Counted from the stretch's first letter, positions 1-9,060 are shown. The stretch is 64,000 nucleotides of DNA from Sphingomonas sp. AX6 (GCF_902506605.1 NZ_LR733979.1:2030008-2094007), one strand, 5' to 3'. The notes: generated by a model from the sequence alone, not told the origin. Made by a program: numbers and translations.

Positions 1-1189
1 CGGTGGCGGTATCGTTCGCCTCGACGATGTCGGTCGCCAGTTCGATCAGCGGCAGGACCGTCTTCGACCCCTTGCCCGCATCTGCGATCGGCTTGCCCAG
101 CTTGGCGGCTTGAGCCGTCAGCTTGGCGTCGTAGGGGATCACATAGTCCACCGCGCGTTCGATCGAGCCTTCGAAATCCTTGCGGCTGATCTCCAGTTGC
201 GCTGCGGGCTGGACCCGGTTGGCGACGACGATCACGCGCGTCTGCGGCGCGTTCGATTTGAACCACGACAGGATACGGATCGCATCGCGCGCGGCCGCCA
301 GCGTGAATTCCACCGTCAAAACGGCGGTCTGCACATCGGCGACCAGGTGCGGATGCTGGACCAGCATATTGCGCGGCAGATCGATGACGGTGCATTCGAA
401 CGCTCCGCGCATTTCCTCTTGAAGCTGGAAGAAGGCCGATCCGTCGGTGACTACCGGCGAATGGATCGGCGCTTCGGCCGACAGCACCGCCAGGCGTTCG
501 GACGCCCGCACCATCGCGCGTTCGATGAACAGTCCGTCGATACGGCTGGGATTTTCGATCGCATCGGTCAGCCCGCGGCCCGGTTCCAGATCGAGGGCGA
601 GCGCACCCGTGCCGAAATGCACGTCGAGATCGAGCAATGCGGTTGCCCGCGCGTTCTTTTCCGACAACAGCCAGGCCAGCGAAGTCGCCAGCGTCGATGC
701 GCCGACACCGCCGCGCGCGCCAATGACCGCAACCGCGCAATGCGGGCGATCGGGGCCGGCCTCGACCGTTTTCGGCGCGTTCAGCATCGCATGGGCGCTG
801 GTGAAGGCTTCGCGCATCACGTCGGGGTTGAGCGGTTTGAGCAGATAATCCTGAATGCCGCTGGCGACAAGATCGCGGTACAGCCGCACGTCGTTCACCT
901 GGCCCGCCGCGATCACGACCGTTCCAGGCTCGCACACTTCGGCAAGCGCGTTGATGTCGTTGAGCGGATCGCCGCTTTCCGAGAGATCGACGAACAGGAT
1001 GTTGGGGCTGGCGGATACCGACAGCGTCTGCACAGCATTGCGCAGCCCGCCCTTGTTCACCTTTTCGGGTGCCCATCCCATTTCGACCGTGATCGGCCGC
1101 AGCGCTTCGGCGGTCGCCTCGTCGCAGACGAAGGCGGCGAACGGCTCTCGCGTGGTGGCGGCGCGGCCGGGGGTCCAAGGTGCGTTCAT
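1..1189 (-). CDS. cpaE: CpaE-like Flp pilus assembly protein (partial, runs off left edge)
   Basis: The reverse strand is open from an ATG at 1189 to the window edge (about 396 residues, C-terminus missing). The N-terminal ~130 residues resemble a response-regulator receiver fold (ILFVDLSESGDP, then YLLKPLNP). A MinD/ParA-like ATPase domain follows, with a deviant Walker A, GARGGVGASTLATSLA, near residues 155-170 and LLDLDVHFG after it. This two-part plan is typical of CpaE, which helps localise the Tad/Flp pilus machine at the cell pole. The ATG has GGGAG about 9 bases upstream. It is the last complete cpa call here; cpaF would be expected beyond the left edge. The CpaE assignment is strong from domain order and neighbours. 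Confidence 0.9.
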   Translation of the reverse strand, partial: MNAPWTPGRAATTREPFAAFVCDEATAEALRPITVEMGWAPEKVNKGGLRNAVQTLSVSASPNILFVDLSESGDPLNDINALAEVCEPGTVVIAAGQVNDVRLYRDLVASGIQDYLLKPLNPDVMREAFTSAHAMLNAPKTVEAGPDRPHCAVAVIGARGGVGASTLATSLAWLLSEKNARATALLDLDVHFGTGALALDLEPGRGLTDAIENPSRIDGLFIERAMVRASERLAVLSAEAPIHSPVVTDGSAFFQLQEEMRGAFECTVIDLPRNMLVQHPHLVADVQTAVLTVEFTLAAARDAIRILSWFKSNAPQTRVIVVANRVQPAAQLEISRKDFEGSIERAVDYVIPYDAKLTAQAAKLGKPIADAGKGSKTVLPLIELATDIVEANDTAT

Positions 1190-1190
1190 A

Positions 1191-1832
1191 TCAATTGCTC
1201 CCCGTGGATTCGCTTTTCAGCCCTGCAGCGCCGGTCGGTGCCGCGCGGCGATAGGTGCCGATCGCCTTGGTCGACGTGCCTGGATCGCTACCACTGACCG
1301 ACCCCGGCTGGCCGCGGACCAGATCGTCCGGATTGGCGATCATCGCGGCCAAATTGGAGTTGTGCGCGCAACCGAAATTCGCACCCGCCGCACCATTGAA
1401 ATTGGGTTTGTAAACGTCGGAAAAATCGGGGCAGGACGGCACCGCCGCGCTCGAACGGCTCAGGACCACGCGGACCGTGCCCGGCTGGACCTGGCCCGTC
1501 GTCACCGGCGGGGTGTCGACCAGCAACAGCCCGTAACGGGCAGCTTCGGCGGCGACATCGTCACGTGCGCCTGCGGCATAGCGCGACGGATCGTCGACGC
1601 TGATCCGGTCGCCATAAGCGACGCGCATCGCCTCCATCCACCCGCCGAGGCGATTGGATTCACCGGGGGCGAGACGATCGCCAGCGGTCTGAAGGTCGAT
1701 CGTGTAGTCGGTCCGCTGAACCACCGGCTGGTGCACGGTTTCCAACCCGCGGCGCGGATCGGCGGGGCCGCAGGCGGCCAGCAGGGTCAGCGGCATTGCG
1801 ATGGCCAGGACCGGATGAAACTTTGTCATCAT
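1191..1832 (-). CDS. cpaD: CpaD pilus assembly lipoprotein
   Basis: This 213-residue protein starts MMTKFHPVLAIAMPLTLL and has a lipobox, LLAAC, with the lipidated Cys near residue 21. It is therefore probably anchored in the outer membrane. The body has the pattern of the CpaD family, including the VDTPPVTTG segment and Cys residues towards the C-terminus. CpaD is thought to help the CpaC secretin in the outer membrane for Flp pilus export. The gene ends one base before the cpaE start codon and begins 17 bases after cpaC, so it lies inside a tight cpa operon. Two ATG codons are adjacent at 1832 and 1829; AAGGGA lies just upstream. Confidence 0.88.
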   Translation of the reverse strand: MMTKFHPVLAIAMPLTLLAACGPADPRRGLETVHQPVVQRTDYTIDLQTAGDRLAPGESNRLGGWMEAMRVAYGDRISVDDPSRYAAGARDDVAAEAARYGLLLVDTPPVTTGQVQPGTVRVVLSRSSAAVPSCPDFSDVYKPNFNGAAGANFGCAHNSNLAAMIANPDDLVRGQPGSVSGSDPGTSTKAIGTYRRAAPTGAAGLKSESTGSN

Positions 1833-1849
1833 ATATTCCCTTCGATCCC

Positions 1850-3466
1850 TTAATTGCTGAAGCCGGGTGTAGCGACCGGGCGACCCGGCACGGCACGGGC
1901 TTCCTGACGCGCAGGCGGCAAAGTCGGCCCCGACGGCAGCGGCAATGCCGCGCCGGTCATGCCGGGTGCGGCATTGGGGGCCGCGACGCTCGGCTTGGGA
2001 CGATCCATGCCGTCGCCCGACTGAAGCTGGCCCATGAACACGCGGCCCGGATCGGTCGGCGCAAGATAGCCGTCGGTCGGCAGGACGATGCTGTTGGCAT
2101 CGACCGGACGCACCAGATAGGGGGTGACGACGATCACGAGTTCGGTTTCCTGACGGCGAAAGCCGTTGGAACGGAACAGCGACCCCAGGATCGGCACATC
2201 GCCCAGACCCGGTGTCTTGTTGATCGAATTGTCGTGGTTGTTCTGAAGCAGGCCACCGATGACCAGGCTTTCGCCCGACCCCAGTTCGACGGTCGTTTCG
2301 GCACGGCGGGTAATCAGCGCCGGGATCTGGTTGTCGTTCAGCGTGACGGCACCTGCGCTCGACAATTGCGAGACTTCGGGGCGGACGCGCAGTGAGATGC
2401 GGCCATCCGCCAGGACAACCGGCGTATAGGCCAGGCTGACGCCATATTGTTTGTATTCGACCGACACGGCGCCCAGACCCTGACTGACCAGGATCGGGAT
2501 TTCACCACCCGCGAGGAACGTCGCGGTCTCACCCGAAAGCGCGGTCAGCGTCGGATTGGCGAGCGTCGAGACTTGACCTTGGCTTTCACCCGCGTCGAGC
2601 GATCCGAGAATGTCGAGCCCGAACAGCCGACCAAAGCCGCCGATCGTCGATCCGATCTCCTTTGCGCCGGGGAACGAATAGAGTGTGTCGCCGGGGCGTG
2701 CACCCGCAGCATCGACTTCGGTTGATCCCGGCGTGCCGGGCCGCGTCGTGATCGTCCCCTGACGTCCCGATGCCAGACCGAACTGGAAACCGCCGGTGCG
2801 GTCGCGCGTCGTCAGGTTGACGCCGATATCCTTGACGAAGGTCCGGCTGACCTCGGCGATCCGCACATGCAGATTGACCTGAAGCGGCGTTGCGATGCGC
2901 AGCCGGTTGACCACCGCCATTTTCAGGGATGCGGCGGGATCCGACGTGTTGACGCCGGGATTGAGCAGCGCGGTCGCCAGGCGCTCGGCCTCTGCCGAGG
3001 CTTCGGGCGATGCGACGACGCCGTTGAGCACCGCGAGCTGGCCAACCGTCACGACCTTTACGTCCGCCTCCGGCATTGCCGCGCGCATCATCTTGTCGAT
3101 CGAGGTCAGGTTCTGGCTGACGCGAATGTTGGACGAGTAGACGACCGTGCCCGTGGCGTTGGTCGCAAAGATCGTCGCTTCGCCGAATGCCTTGCCGAAC
3201 AGATGGATCTGGCGCGGGTTGGCGACATAAACGTCGGCGACTTCCGGATTGGAGGTCCACACACTCGTCACGGTCGCCGGCAGCGTCACCAGTTCGCCTT
3301 CGCCTACCGACAATAGTCGTTCGGTGGTCGGGCGCTGGGCACCTGTCGGTTCGCCGACGCGCGCACGTGGTGCGTTCTGCGCCGGTGCGATCCCCGGCAC
3401 CGACAGCGCGACCGCGGTCGCGACCGTCGCGGCCAGCGCGCGGCGGAGTTCATGCTTCATACGCAT
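1850..3466 (-). CDS. cpaC: CpaC outer-membrane secretin of the Flp pilus
   Basis: I place the start at the ATG at 3466 (MRMKHELRRALA), one base after the cpaB stop and preceded by GGAAG; this gives 538 residues. A signal peptide (to about residue 33, ending PGIAPAQ) leads into a pilus N-terminal domain (TERLLSVGEGELVTLP) and a BON-like region. The secretin core follows (VNLHVRIAEVSRTFVKDIGVNL; later VPILGSLFRS and ETELVIVVTPYLVRPV). A proline-rich tail ends the protein. It should form the outer-membrane channel through which the Flp pilus passes. The open frame extends another 29 codons upstream into cpaB, but that stretch has no signal-peptide character. Confidence 0.93.
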   Translation of the reverse strand: MRMKHELRRALAATVATAVALSVPGIAPAQNAPRARVGEPTGAQRPTTERLLSVGEGELVTLPATVTSVWTSNPEVADVYVANPRQIHLFGKAFGEATIFATNATGTVVYSSNIRVSQNLTSIDKMMRAAMPEADVKVVTVGQLAVLNGVVASPEASAEAERLATALLNPGVNTSDPAASLKMAVVNRLRIATPLQVNLHVRIAEVSRTFVKDIGVNLTTRDRTGGFQFGLASGRQGTITTRPGTPGSTEVDAAGARPGDTLYSFPGAKEIGSTIGGFGRLFGLDILGSLDAGESQGQVSTLANPTLTALSGETATFLAGGEIPILVSQGLGAVSVEYKQYGVSLAYTPVVLADGRISLRVRPEVSQLSSAGAVTLNDNQIPALITRRAETTVELGSGESLVIGGLLQNNHDNSINKTPGLGDVPILGSLFRSNGFRRQETELVIVVTPYLVRPVDANSIVLPTDGYLAPTDPGRVFMGQLQSGDGMDRPKPSVAAPNAAPGMTGAALPLPSGPTLPPARQEARAVPGRPVATPGFSN

Positions 3467-3467
3467 T

Positions 3468-4499
3468 TCAATTCTTCCCCCCAACCGGAACGTCGGTGAC
3501 GGTGTTGCCACGTGCCACCCGAACCATCGGTCCCTGAACCACGGGGGCGGCACCCCCGGGATAGCTTGTCGTCTGCGGTGCGCCGTTCATCGGAGCGGCA
3601 GTTTCAATGGGCTTGCCGGGCACGGTGCGGCGTTGATAGCGCGACACGTCGGCACCGGTGGATACGCTGGTCGCGCCGACCACCGGACGGGTGGAAACAC
3701 CGGCCAACATCGCACGTTCCGCATTCGGATCGTCGCTGACTTCGACATCGCCCGATGCGATCGCCTCTTCGAGTTCGCCGGCGTTGTCGGCGATCGAACG
3801 CAGCGACAGCGACAGCGAACCGACCGTGCGGGCAACCGCGATCTGTTCGGCGATCGTCGGCGTCGCTTCGATCGTGACGGTTGAATAGGTGACGACTTCG
3901 GTATTGCCCGCTTCATCGAGCTTTTTGTCGGTCCGCTGATCGGTGGCGAGCACGCGCAGGTTGCGCAGGATCGTCTCGGATGCCTTCAGGGGCGGGCCAT
4001 CGCCGCCGCCTGCGACTTCCTGGGTCAGGATCAGGTCGATGCGATCGCCCGGAAACACGAAGCCCGCGACGGACGATTCGGTCGAGACCGGTACGGTCAC
4101 TGCGCGCATACCGGCACCCAGTGCGGCGGCCAGGAAGCCCCGGTCGCCCGGTTTCACCAGCGCCCCTTGGGTGATCGGCTGACCGGCGGGGATCGCGAAG
4201 CGAACCACGGTGCCGACCATCGCCTGAACGTCGGTCGCATCCTTCAGATAATAGGCGCCCTCGACCAGTTCTTTCGGCCAGGGCTGGAACCGCAGCGAAT
4301 CGGCGGTCAGGATGGTGCCCACGGGCAACGCTTTGGTCGCGACCAGCACTTGCGGGCCATCGACGGGGACATTGCTGCCCGCGACATTGGCACCCGCCAC
4401 CGGAGCCGAGGCCCCCATGATCATGCTCCGCGCCATGAACGCGGTGACGGCGGCGACGATCAGCGCGCCCACCAGCAAAATGATCTTTTTTCCATCCAT
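3468..4499 (-). CDS. cpaB: CpaB Flp pilus assembly protein
   Basis: The protein has 343 residues. One N-terminal membrane segment (KKIILLVGALIVAAVTAFMA) is followed by an SAF domain around residues 50-120 (VLVATKALPVGTILTADSLR, AIPAGQPITQGALV). The RcpC/CpaB domain comes next (GMRAVTVPVSTESSVAGFVFPGDRIDLILTQ). The C-terminal ~90 residues look disordered and Pro/Thr/Gly-rich. CpaB/RcpC proteins act in the periplasm with the CpaC secretin. The gene sits between cpaA and cpaC in the usual order, and its stop codon is one base from the cpaC start. Confidence 0.93.
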   Translation of the reverse strand: MDGKKIILLVGALIVAAVTAFMARSMIMGASAPVAGANVAGSNVPVDGPQVLVATKALPVGTILTADSLRFQPWPKELVEGAYYLKDATDVQAMVGTVVRFAIPAGQPITQGALVKPGDRGFLAAALGAGMRAVTVPVSTESSVAGFVFPGDRIDLILTQEVAGGGDGPPLKASETILRNLRVLATDQRTDKKLDEAGNTEVVTYSTVTIEATPTIAEQIAVARTVGSLSLSLRSIADNAGELEEAIASGDVEVSDDPNAERAMLAGVSTRPVVGATSVSTGADVSRYQRRTVPGKPIETAAPMNGAPQTTSYPGGAAPVVQGPMVRVARGNTVTDVPVGGKN

Positions 4500-4547
4500 G
4501 ACGCTTCTGGCCTTTTCTGAAGCCGGGTTCGGTTCAATCCCCGGTCA

Positions 4548-5018
4548 TCACCCAAAATGGTTAAGGTTCGGTTGGTGAAACACGATAATTGCGGCGATCG
4601 CGATCGCGACGCCGTACGGAATCTCAAGCGGGCTTTCCGATTTCTTCCAGCGATGCTCGATCATCATGATGACGGTCAGCACCCCGCCGATCAGCGACAT
4701 CAGGATCAGCAGCCAGACCAGCGGTTGCAGCGGCAGCCACAGCGCCAGCGCGCCGAGCATCTTCACATCGCCGCCGCCCATCATTCCGAAATGAAAGGCG
4801 AGCGCGAACAGCGCGAAGACCACCACGCCCGACAGCAGTAGCAACGCCATGTCGGGCCAGGGGCTCAGCCCGTTCGCGATCCACCACAACGGGGCGAGGC
4901 CCGCGATGGCGGCATTCTTCCAGTTCGCGATCTCGCGCTTGTGCGCGTCCTCGATACCGGCGGAAACCAGCAACAGGCCGAGCGCGACCAGCAAAACGGT
5001 TGTGAAAACATCCCCCAT
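4548..5018 (-). CDS. cpaA: CpaA prepilin peptidase (A24 family)
   Basis: This 156-residue integral membrane protein has the two aspartates expected of an A24 aspartic prepilin peptidase: Asp in SAGIEDAHKREI near residue 24, and the GGGDVK motif near residue 77. It is short because it lacks the N-terminal methyltransferase domain of PilD, as CpaA proteins usually do. It should cleave the leader of Flp pilin at the inner membrane. It is the first gene of the minus-strand cpa run. The next gene upstream is divergent, only 46 bases away, and no Flp pilin gene lies beside it. Confidence 0.9.
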   Translation of the reverse strand: MGDVFTTVLLVALGLLLVSAGIEDAHKREIANWKNAAIAGLAPLWWIANGLSPWPDMALLLLSGVVVFALFALAFHFGMMGGGDVKMLGALALWLPLQPLVWLLILMSLIGGVLTVIMMIEHRWKKSESPLEIPYGVAIAIAAIIVFHQPNLNHFG

Positions 5019-5064
5019 GACGCGTTAAGCCTAGACGGCGTGGCTTACGAAAACGTAACCAGCG

Positions 5065-6015
5065 ATGATGTTGTCGCCCGCCCCCCTTCGCCGAGCGCTG
5101 CCCGACGGCGCAGTCGTCTCGACTTGGACCGCGCCCGATGGCTGGAGGTTGCGCCGGTTCGACTGGGCGGCACCGACGGGCAAAGTGCGCGGGTCGATCC
5201 TGTTTCAGGGCGGGCGCGGCGATATTTTCGAGAAATATCTTGAGGTGTTCGGCCACTGGCACGCCGCGGGCTGGGCGATCACCAGCATCGACTGGCGCGG
5301 ACAGGCGGGGTCGGGGCGAACCACTGATCACGCACGTTGCGGCGACATTCCCGATTTCGCGATGTTCATCGACGATCTGCGCGGCTTCGGGGCTGAATGG
5401 CTGGCAAACGGCGCGGGTCCGCATGTCGCGATCGGCCATTCGATGGGCGGGCACCTGTTGCTGCGCGCGATGGCGGAGCGCGTATTCGTGCCCGATGCGG
5501 CGGTGCTGGTCGCGCCGATGCTCGGGCTCAAAGGACCGGGCGGCGCAGGCGTCGGGGAAGCGTTGGCGAAATTCATGTCGCGCTTCGGCCCGGTCAGGCG
5601 GCCTGCGTGGAAAGGAAATGAGCGCCCGCACACGCTGCAATCGCGCCAGAAGCTGCTGACGCACGACGCCTCGCGCTACGCCGACGAGCTGTTCTGGCAT
5701 GAAGCGAAGCCGGAGATCGTCACCGGACCGCCGAGCTGGCGCTGGGTGCTGAACGCGTTTCGATCGACGCGTGAATTGCGACAAAGCGGCAAGGTCGCCA
5801 GCGTGCGCGTCCCGATCCTGGGACTGGTCGCCGAAGCCGACGGACTGGTCGATCCGCAAGCGGCGCTTGCGCAACTCGCCGGACCGCCCGACGCGCAAGT
5901 GATCCGCTTCGGCAGCGAATCGGCGCACGAAATCCTGCGCGAAGCAGATCCCGTCCGCGACCGCGCCATCGCCGCGATTGACGCGTTTCTGGATGCGAGA
6001 GCGCCTGCAAAGTGA
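5065..6015 (+). CDS. Alpha/beta hydrolase, lysophospholipase-like
   Basis: The product has 316 residues. The nucleophile elbow is GHSMGGH (about residues 127-133). A candidate acid lies in AEADGLVDP, and the C-terminal His in SAHEILRE completes the triad expected of the serine hydrolase fold. The N-terminal pattern (SILFQGGRGDIFEKY, then SIDWRGQAGSGR) matches the PldB/monoglyceride-lipase-like group. There is no signal peptide, so it is probably cytosolic. Its stop overlaps the next gene's GTG start by four bases (GTGA), which suggests translational coupling. Adjacent ATG codons at 5065 and 5068 are both possible starts. The substrate cannot be told from sequence. Confidence 0.85.
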   Translation: MMLSPAPLRRALPDGAVVSTWTAPDGWRLRRFDWAAPTGKVRGSILFQGGRGDIFEKYLEVFGHWHAAGWAITSIDWRGQAGSGRTTDHARCGDIPDFAMFIDDLRGFGAEWLANGAGPHVAIGHSMGGHLLLRAMAERVFVPDAAVLVAPMLGLKGPGGAGVGEALAKFMSRFGPVRRPAWKGNERPHTLQSRQKLLTHDASRYADELFWHEAKPEIVTGPPSWRWVLNAFRSTRELRQSGKVASVRVPILGLVAEADGLVDPQAALAQLAGPPDAQVIRFGSESAHEILREADPVRDRAIAAIDAFLDARAPAK

Positions 6016-7094
6016 GCTACGACATCGCGATTGTCGGTGCCGGGATCGCGGGTGCCAGCCTGGCCGCCGAAGTCGCGCCCCATGCGCGCGTGGTGCTGTT
6101 GGAGGCAGAGGATCAGGCGGGCTATCACGCCACCGGGCGATCGGCGGCCTTCTGGTCCGAAACCTATGGCGGGGCAGGGGTCCAGCCGCTGACCACCGCA
6201 TCGGGACCGGCACTTCGCGACGGCGGTTTCCTAGAGCCGCTGGGCTCGCTCCATATCGGGCGCGAGGGGGACCGCGCAGCCTATGACGCCTTCCTCTCCG
6301 AATTCGCGGATACGCCGATCGCACTCAAAGCAGTCGATCCGCACGCGCACATCGCAGGATTGCTGCCCGAATGGACGCTCGGCATCTGGGAACCGAGTTG
6401 CGCCTATATCGACGTCGCCGCACTCCACGCCAATTGCCTGTCGCGCGCACGCCGTGCGGGCGCCGAGGTCCGGACCCGCGCCGCACTGCGTCAGGCGGAA
6501 CGGGTGAGCGGACGCTGGCGCATCACCACGGAAGACGGCGTGATCGAGGCTGATATCCTGGTCGATGCGGCAGGCGCGTGGGCCGACGAAGTCGCGCGGA
6601 TTGCAGGCGCAAACCCCATCGGCATCGCCGCCTATCGCCGCACGCTCGTCCAGCTCCGCATCGATCCGCCGACCACGCCCGCCATGCCGCACGTCGCCGC
6701 GATCGACGGCAGTTTCTACTGGAAGCCGGAAGCGGGCGGAAAATTGTGGCTCAGCCCGCACGATGAAATCCCGACCGACCCGTGCGACGCGCAACCCGAG
6801 GAACTCGACGTCGCCATCGCCATCGACCGGCTGGAACACGCCGTCGATTGGCGGATCATGGGCGTTGAGCGTAAATGGGCAGGCCTGCGAAGCTTCGCGC
6901 CCGACCGCCTGCCGGTGTACGGATTCGCGGCGGACACCCCCGGCTTTTTCTGGTTCGCAGGGCAGGGCGGCTTCGGCATCCAGACCGCGCCTGCCGCCGC
7001 GATGATCGGGGCCAGCCTGTTGCTGGGGCGCACGCCGGACGCGGCGGTCGCGGGAATCGACGCCGAACGCTATGCGCCCACGCGCTTCGGCTAG
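6012..7094 (+). CDS. FAD-dependent oxidoreductase (DAO family)
   Basis: This 360-residue protein opens with a dinucleotide-binding motif, IAIVGAGIAGASLA, and an acidic residue at the end of strand 2 (VVLLEAEDQAGYHATGRSAA). The C-terminal FAD signature is FAGQGGFGIQTAPAAA. It belongs to the D-amino-acid oxidase/glycine oxidase superfamily, which oxidises amines or hydroxy-acids; the exact substrate is not evident. The start is GTG at 6012, inside the GTGA overlap with the upstream hydrolase. That points to a two-gene operon. A perfect inverted repeat follows 22 bases after the stop and may end the transcript. Confidence 0.85.
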   Translation: MSYDIAIVGAGIAGASLAAEVAPHARVVLLEAEDQAGYHATGRSAAFWSETYGGAGVQPLTTASGPALRDGGFLEPLGSLHIGREGDRAAYDAFLSEFADTPIALKAVDPHAHIAGLLPEWTLGIWEPSCAYIDVAALHANCLSRARRAGAEVRTRAALRQAERVSGRWRITTEDGVIEADILVDAAGAWADEVARIAGANPIGIAAYRRTLVQLRIDPPTTPAMPHVAAIDGSFYWKPEAGGKLWLSPHDEIPTDPCDAQPEELDVAIAIDRLEHAVDWRIMGVERKWAGLRSFAPDRLPVYGFAADTPGFFWFAGQGGFGIQTAPAAAMIGASLLLGRTPDAAVAGIDAERYAPTRFG

Positions 7095-7116
7095 TATCCA
7101 GCCTGCTCATCCCGAT

Positions 7117-7194
7117 CCGTTCGTTTCGAGCGAAGTCGAGAAACGTGAAATTGGTGTTTGGGTCGCGTTTCTCGACTTCGCTCGAAACGAACGG
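7117..7194. repeat. Palindromic repeat family A, copy 1
   Basis: Two 29-base arms (7117-7145 and 7166-7194) are perfect reverse complements around a 20-base loop. The left arm begins CCGTTCGTTTCGAGCG. It lies between the convergent FAD oxidoreductase and SMR exporter genes and could fold in either transcript. Three more copies occur at 33066, 42307 and 61215. Confidence 0.93.
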
Positions 7195-7210
7195 TTGAGG
7201 GAGAGCGGGA

Positions 7211-7528
7211 CTAACTGCTCGACAGCTTCATCAGCACGATGCCGCTGGCGATCAGCAGCGCCGCCGTGATCCGCATCGGCGTCGCGGCTTCGCCCAGAAA
7301 GGCGATCCCGACCAGGAACGCCCCCATCGCGCCGATGCCGGTCCAAATCATATAGCTGGTCCCCAGCGGCAGCGAACGCATCGCCCAGGCGAGCAGCCCG
7401 AAACTGACGAACATCGCCGCAAAGGTGATGAGTGTCGGTACCGGGCGGGTGAATCCTTCGGACAATTTCATCGAATAGGCCCAGGCCACTTCGAACAATC
7501 CGGCGATAAACAATGCAATCCAGGCCAT
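7211..7528 (-). CDS. SMR family multidrug/guanidinium exporter (SugE/Gdx-like)
   Basis: The 105-residue product has four hydrophobic helices and the small-multidrug-resistance layout: MAWIALFIAGLFEVAWAYSM with the conserved membrane Glu at residue 13, then GTSYMIWTGIGAMGAF. These dimeric inner-membrane transporters export toxic cations in exchange for protons. The SugE/Gdx branch exports guanidinium. The WAYSMK and AYxxW-like details fit SugE, and the hairpin-rich leader just upstream supports that reading. It stands alone between two structured spacers. Assignment to SMR is firm; guanidinium specificity is an inference. Confidence 0.85.
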   Translation of the reverse strand: MAWIALFIAGLFEVAWAYSMKLSEGFTRPVPTLITFAAMFVSFGLLAWAMRSLPLGTSYMIWTGIGAMGAFLVGIAFLGEAATPMRITAALLIASGIVLMKLSSS

Positions 7529-7530
7529 GA

Positions 7531-7625
7531 TGATCGGCCCTCCTTTCGCAAAAAGGGCCGGGCCGTCCCGGACTTGATACCCATTTAGGGGGAGGACGTG
7601 GCCTCGCGAGCGGCTATCTAGGACC
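7531..7625 (-). promoter_or_regulatory. Structured leader of the SMR gene, possibly guanidine-II (mini-ykkC) riboswitch
   Basis: Read on the minus strand, the leader holds a hairpin at 7571-7558 with a CCGGG/CCCGG stem and an ACGG tetraloop. This is the hallmark unit of the mini-ykkC motif, which uses paired ACGR loops. A second, weaker hairpin at 7605-7592 has a GAGG/CCTC stem and a loop containing ACG. Immediately before the gene, CCTTT and AAAGG can pair across TTGCG and mask the AGGAGG ribosome site at 7544-7538. The second loop is not canonical, so the call stays tentative. Confidence 0.45.
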
Positions 7626-7651
7626 CGGACTGCGCGGGGGCAAGCGTCAGG

Positions 7652-8107
7652 CTACTGCGCCACCGCCGCGTCACTCGCGAGCTTGTCCGCACGCTCGTTG
7701 TCGGGGTGCCCGGCATGGCCCTTCACCCACACCCAGTCGATGCGGTGCGGTTTCGCCGCGGCCCATAATGCCTGCCACAGATCGGCATTCTTGACCGGTT
7801 TCTTGTCCGCGGTCCGCCAGCTATTCTTCAGCCAGCCGTGCATCCACTTCGTCATGCCGTCCATCACGTAGCGACTGTCGGTGGACAGGGTGACGTGGCA
7901 GGGGCGCTTCAACGCCTCAAGCGCGCAGATCACCGCCATCATTTCCATGCGGTTGTTGGTGGTGTGCGCTTCGCAGCCGGAAAGCTCTTTTTCATGCGCG
8001 CCCGACCGCACGATCGCGCCCCATCCGCCGCGCCCCGGATTGCCCTTGCACGCGCCATCGGTCGCGATTTCCACGCGGGTCAACTCGGTTGCATCGGCAT
8101 CGCTCAT
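7652..8107 (-). CDS. rnhA: Ribonuclease HI
   Basis: This 151-residue protein has the RNase HI core: [19 protein letters not shown] (first catalytic Asp), NNRMEMMA (Glu), [14 protein letters not shown] (second Asp) and the late [12 protein letters not shown] (His and final Asp). It cleaves the RNA strand of RNA:DNA hybrids in the cytosol. I start it at the ATG at 8107, which overlaps the thrB stop in an ATGA. The longer open frame upstream overlaps thrB and has no family match. It is about the usual length. Confidence 0.95.
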   Translation of the reverse strand: MSDADATELTRVEIATDGACKGNPGRGGWGAIVRSGAHEKELSGCEAHTTNNRMEMMAVICALEALKRPCHVTLSTDSRYVMDGMTKWMHGWLKNSWRTADKKPVKNADLWQALWAAAKPHRIDWVWVKGHAGHPDNERADKLASDAAVAQ

Positions 8108-9060
8108 GCGAACGCGCTGTGACCGTTTTCGCCGTACCAGTCGAGCCGCTTGAGATAGGCAATTGGGTCTTTTCGCGTCACCATCGCGTCCGCAGGCGTA
8201 TTCAGCCAGTCCCAGGCGCGGGTCAGCAGGAAGCGGATGCACGCGCCCTCCGCCAGCACCGGCAGTGCGGCGCGCTCCGCATCGCTCAGCCCAAAGCTCG
8301 CCGCATAGCCATCAACGATCCCGCGCCCGACTTCCGGCGCCAAGGCCACGCCCTTCGCATCGAATGCCCAGGAGGTGTGCATCACCGCCACATCATAGGC
8401 GCGGACGTCGGAACAGGCGAAGTAGAAGTCGATCAGGCCCGTTACCCGGTCGCCCAGCATCAGCACATTGTCGGGAAACAGATCGGCATGGATCGGTGCG
8501 GTCGCCAGGTCGCGCGGCCAGTCATGTTCCACCCGGTCGAGCGCGCTCGACACCTGCGCGAACAGGCCGGCCGTGATCGCGTCCATCGCGGCCCCGCAGC
8601 GGTCGAGCAGCGGTCGCCACGCTTCGACGCCCAGGCTGTTCGAGCGGACGCCCGAAAAGTCGGCCAGCGCCGCGTGCAACCCGCCCAGCGCCTTGCCACC
8701 GTTCATCGCCTGCGCAGGGGTGGGATGCGACAGCGACACGCCCGGCAGGAATTCGATCAGGCACGCCGGGCGGCCTTCGAGTTCGTGGATCAGCGCGCCC
8801 GAGCGATCGGCAATCGCACCCGGCACCGGCTGCCCCGCCGCTGCCGCATGGCCGAGCAGCGCCATGAAATAGGGAAGATCGTCCGCCGCGACACGCTTTT
8901 CGTAAAGGGTCAGGATGAAGCGGTCGCGGGTGGTTTCGATCAGGTAATTACTGTTCTCGACACCTTCCGCGATGCCCTTGGCGGACACGAGGTCACCGAC
9001 GTCGAATTTGGCGAGGAAGGCGGATAACGCTTCGGCGGAGACTTGGGTGTAGACAGCCAT
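8104..9060 (-). CDS. thrB: Homoserine kinase (ThrB, aminoglycoside-phosphotransferase fold)
   Basis: This 318-residue kinase has the APH-like architecture of the proteobacterial ThrB2 group. The marks are the N-terminal [15 protein letters not shown], the catalytic loop [10 protein letters not shown] near residue 195, and [16 protein letters not shown] as the metal-binding segment. It phosphorylates homoserine in threonine synthesis. It overlaps rnhA by four bases and follows ispH after a palindromic spacer, an order I recall as common in sphingomonads. Confidence 0.93.
   Translation of the reverse strand: MAVYTQVSAEALSAFLAKFDVGDLVSAKGIAEGVENSNYLIETTRDRFILTLYEKRVAADDLPYFMALLGHAAAAGQPVPGAIADRSGALIHELEGRPACLIEFLPGVSLSHPTPAQAMNGGKALGGLHAALADFSGVRSNSLGVEAWRPLLDRCGAAMDAITAGLFAQVSSALDRVEHDWPRDLATAPIHADLFPDNVLMLGDRVTGLIDFYFACSDVRAYDVAVMHTSWAFDAKGVALAPEVGRGIVDGYAASFGLSDAERAALPVLAEGACIRFLLTRAWDWLNTPADAMVTRKDPIAYLKRLDWYGENGHSAFA

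Noticed and set aside
4624..6324. 566-codon open frame on the minus strand
   Set aside because: It is antisense to the hydrolase and overlaps cpaA. The product is Arg/Pro-rich with no domain, a typical shadow of high-GC coding DNA.
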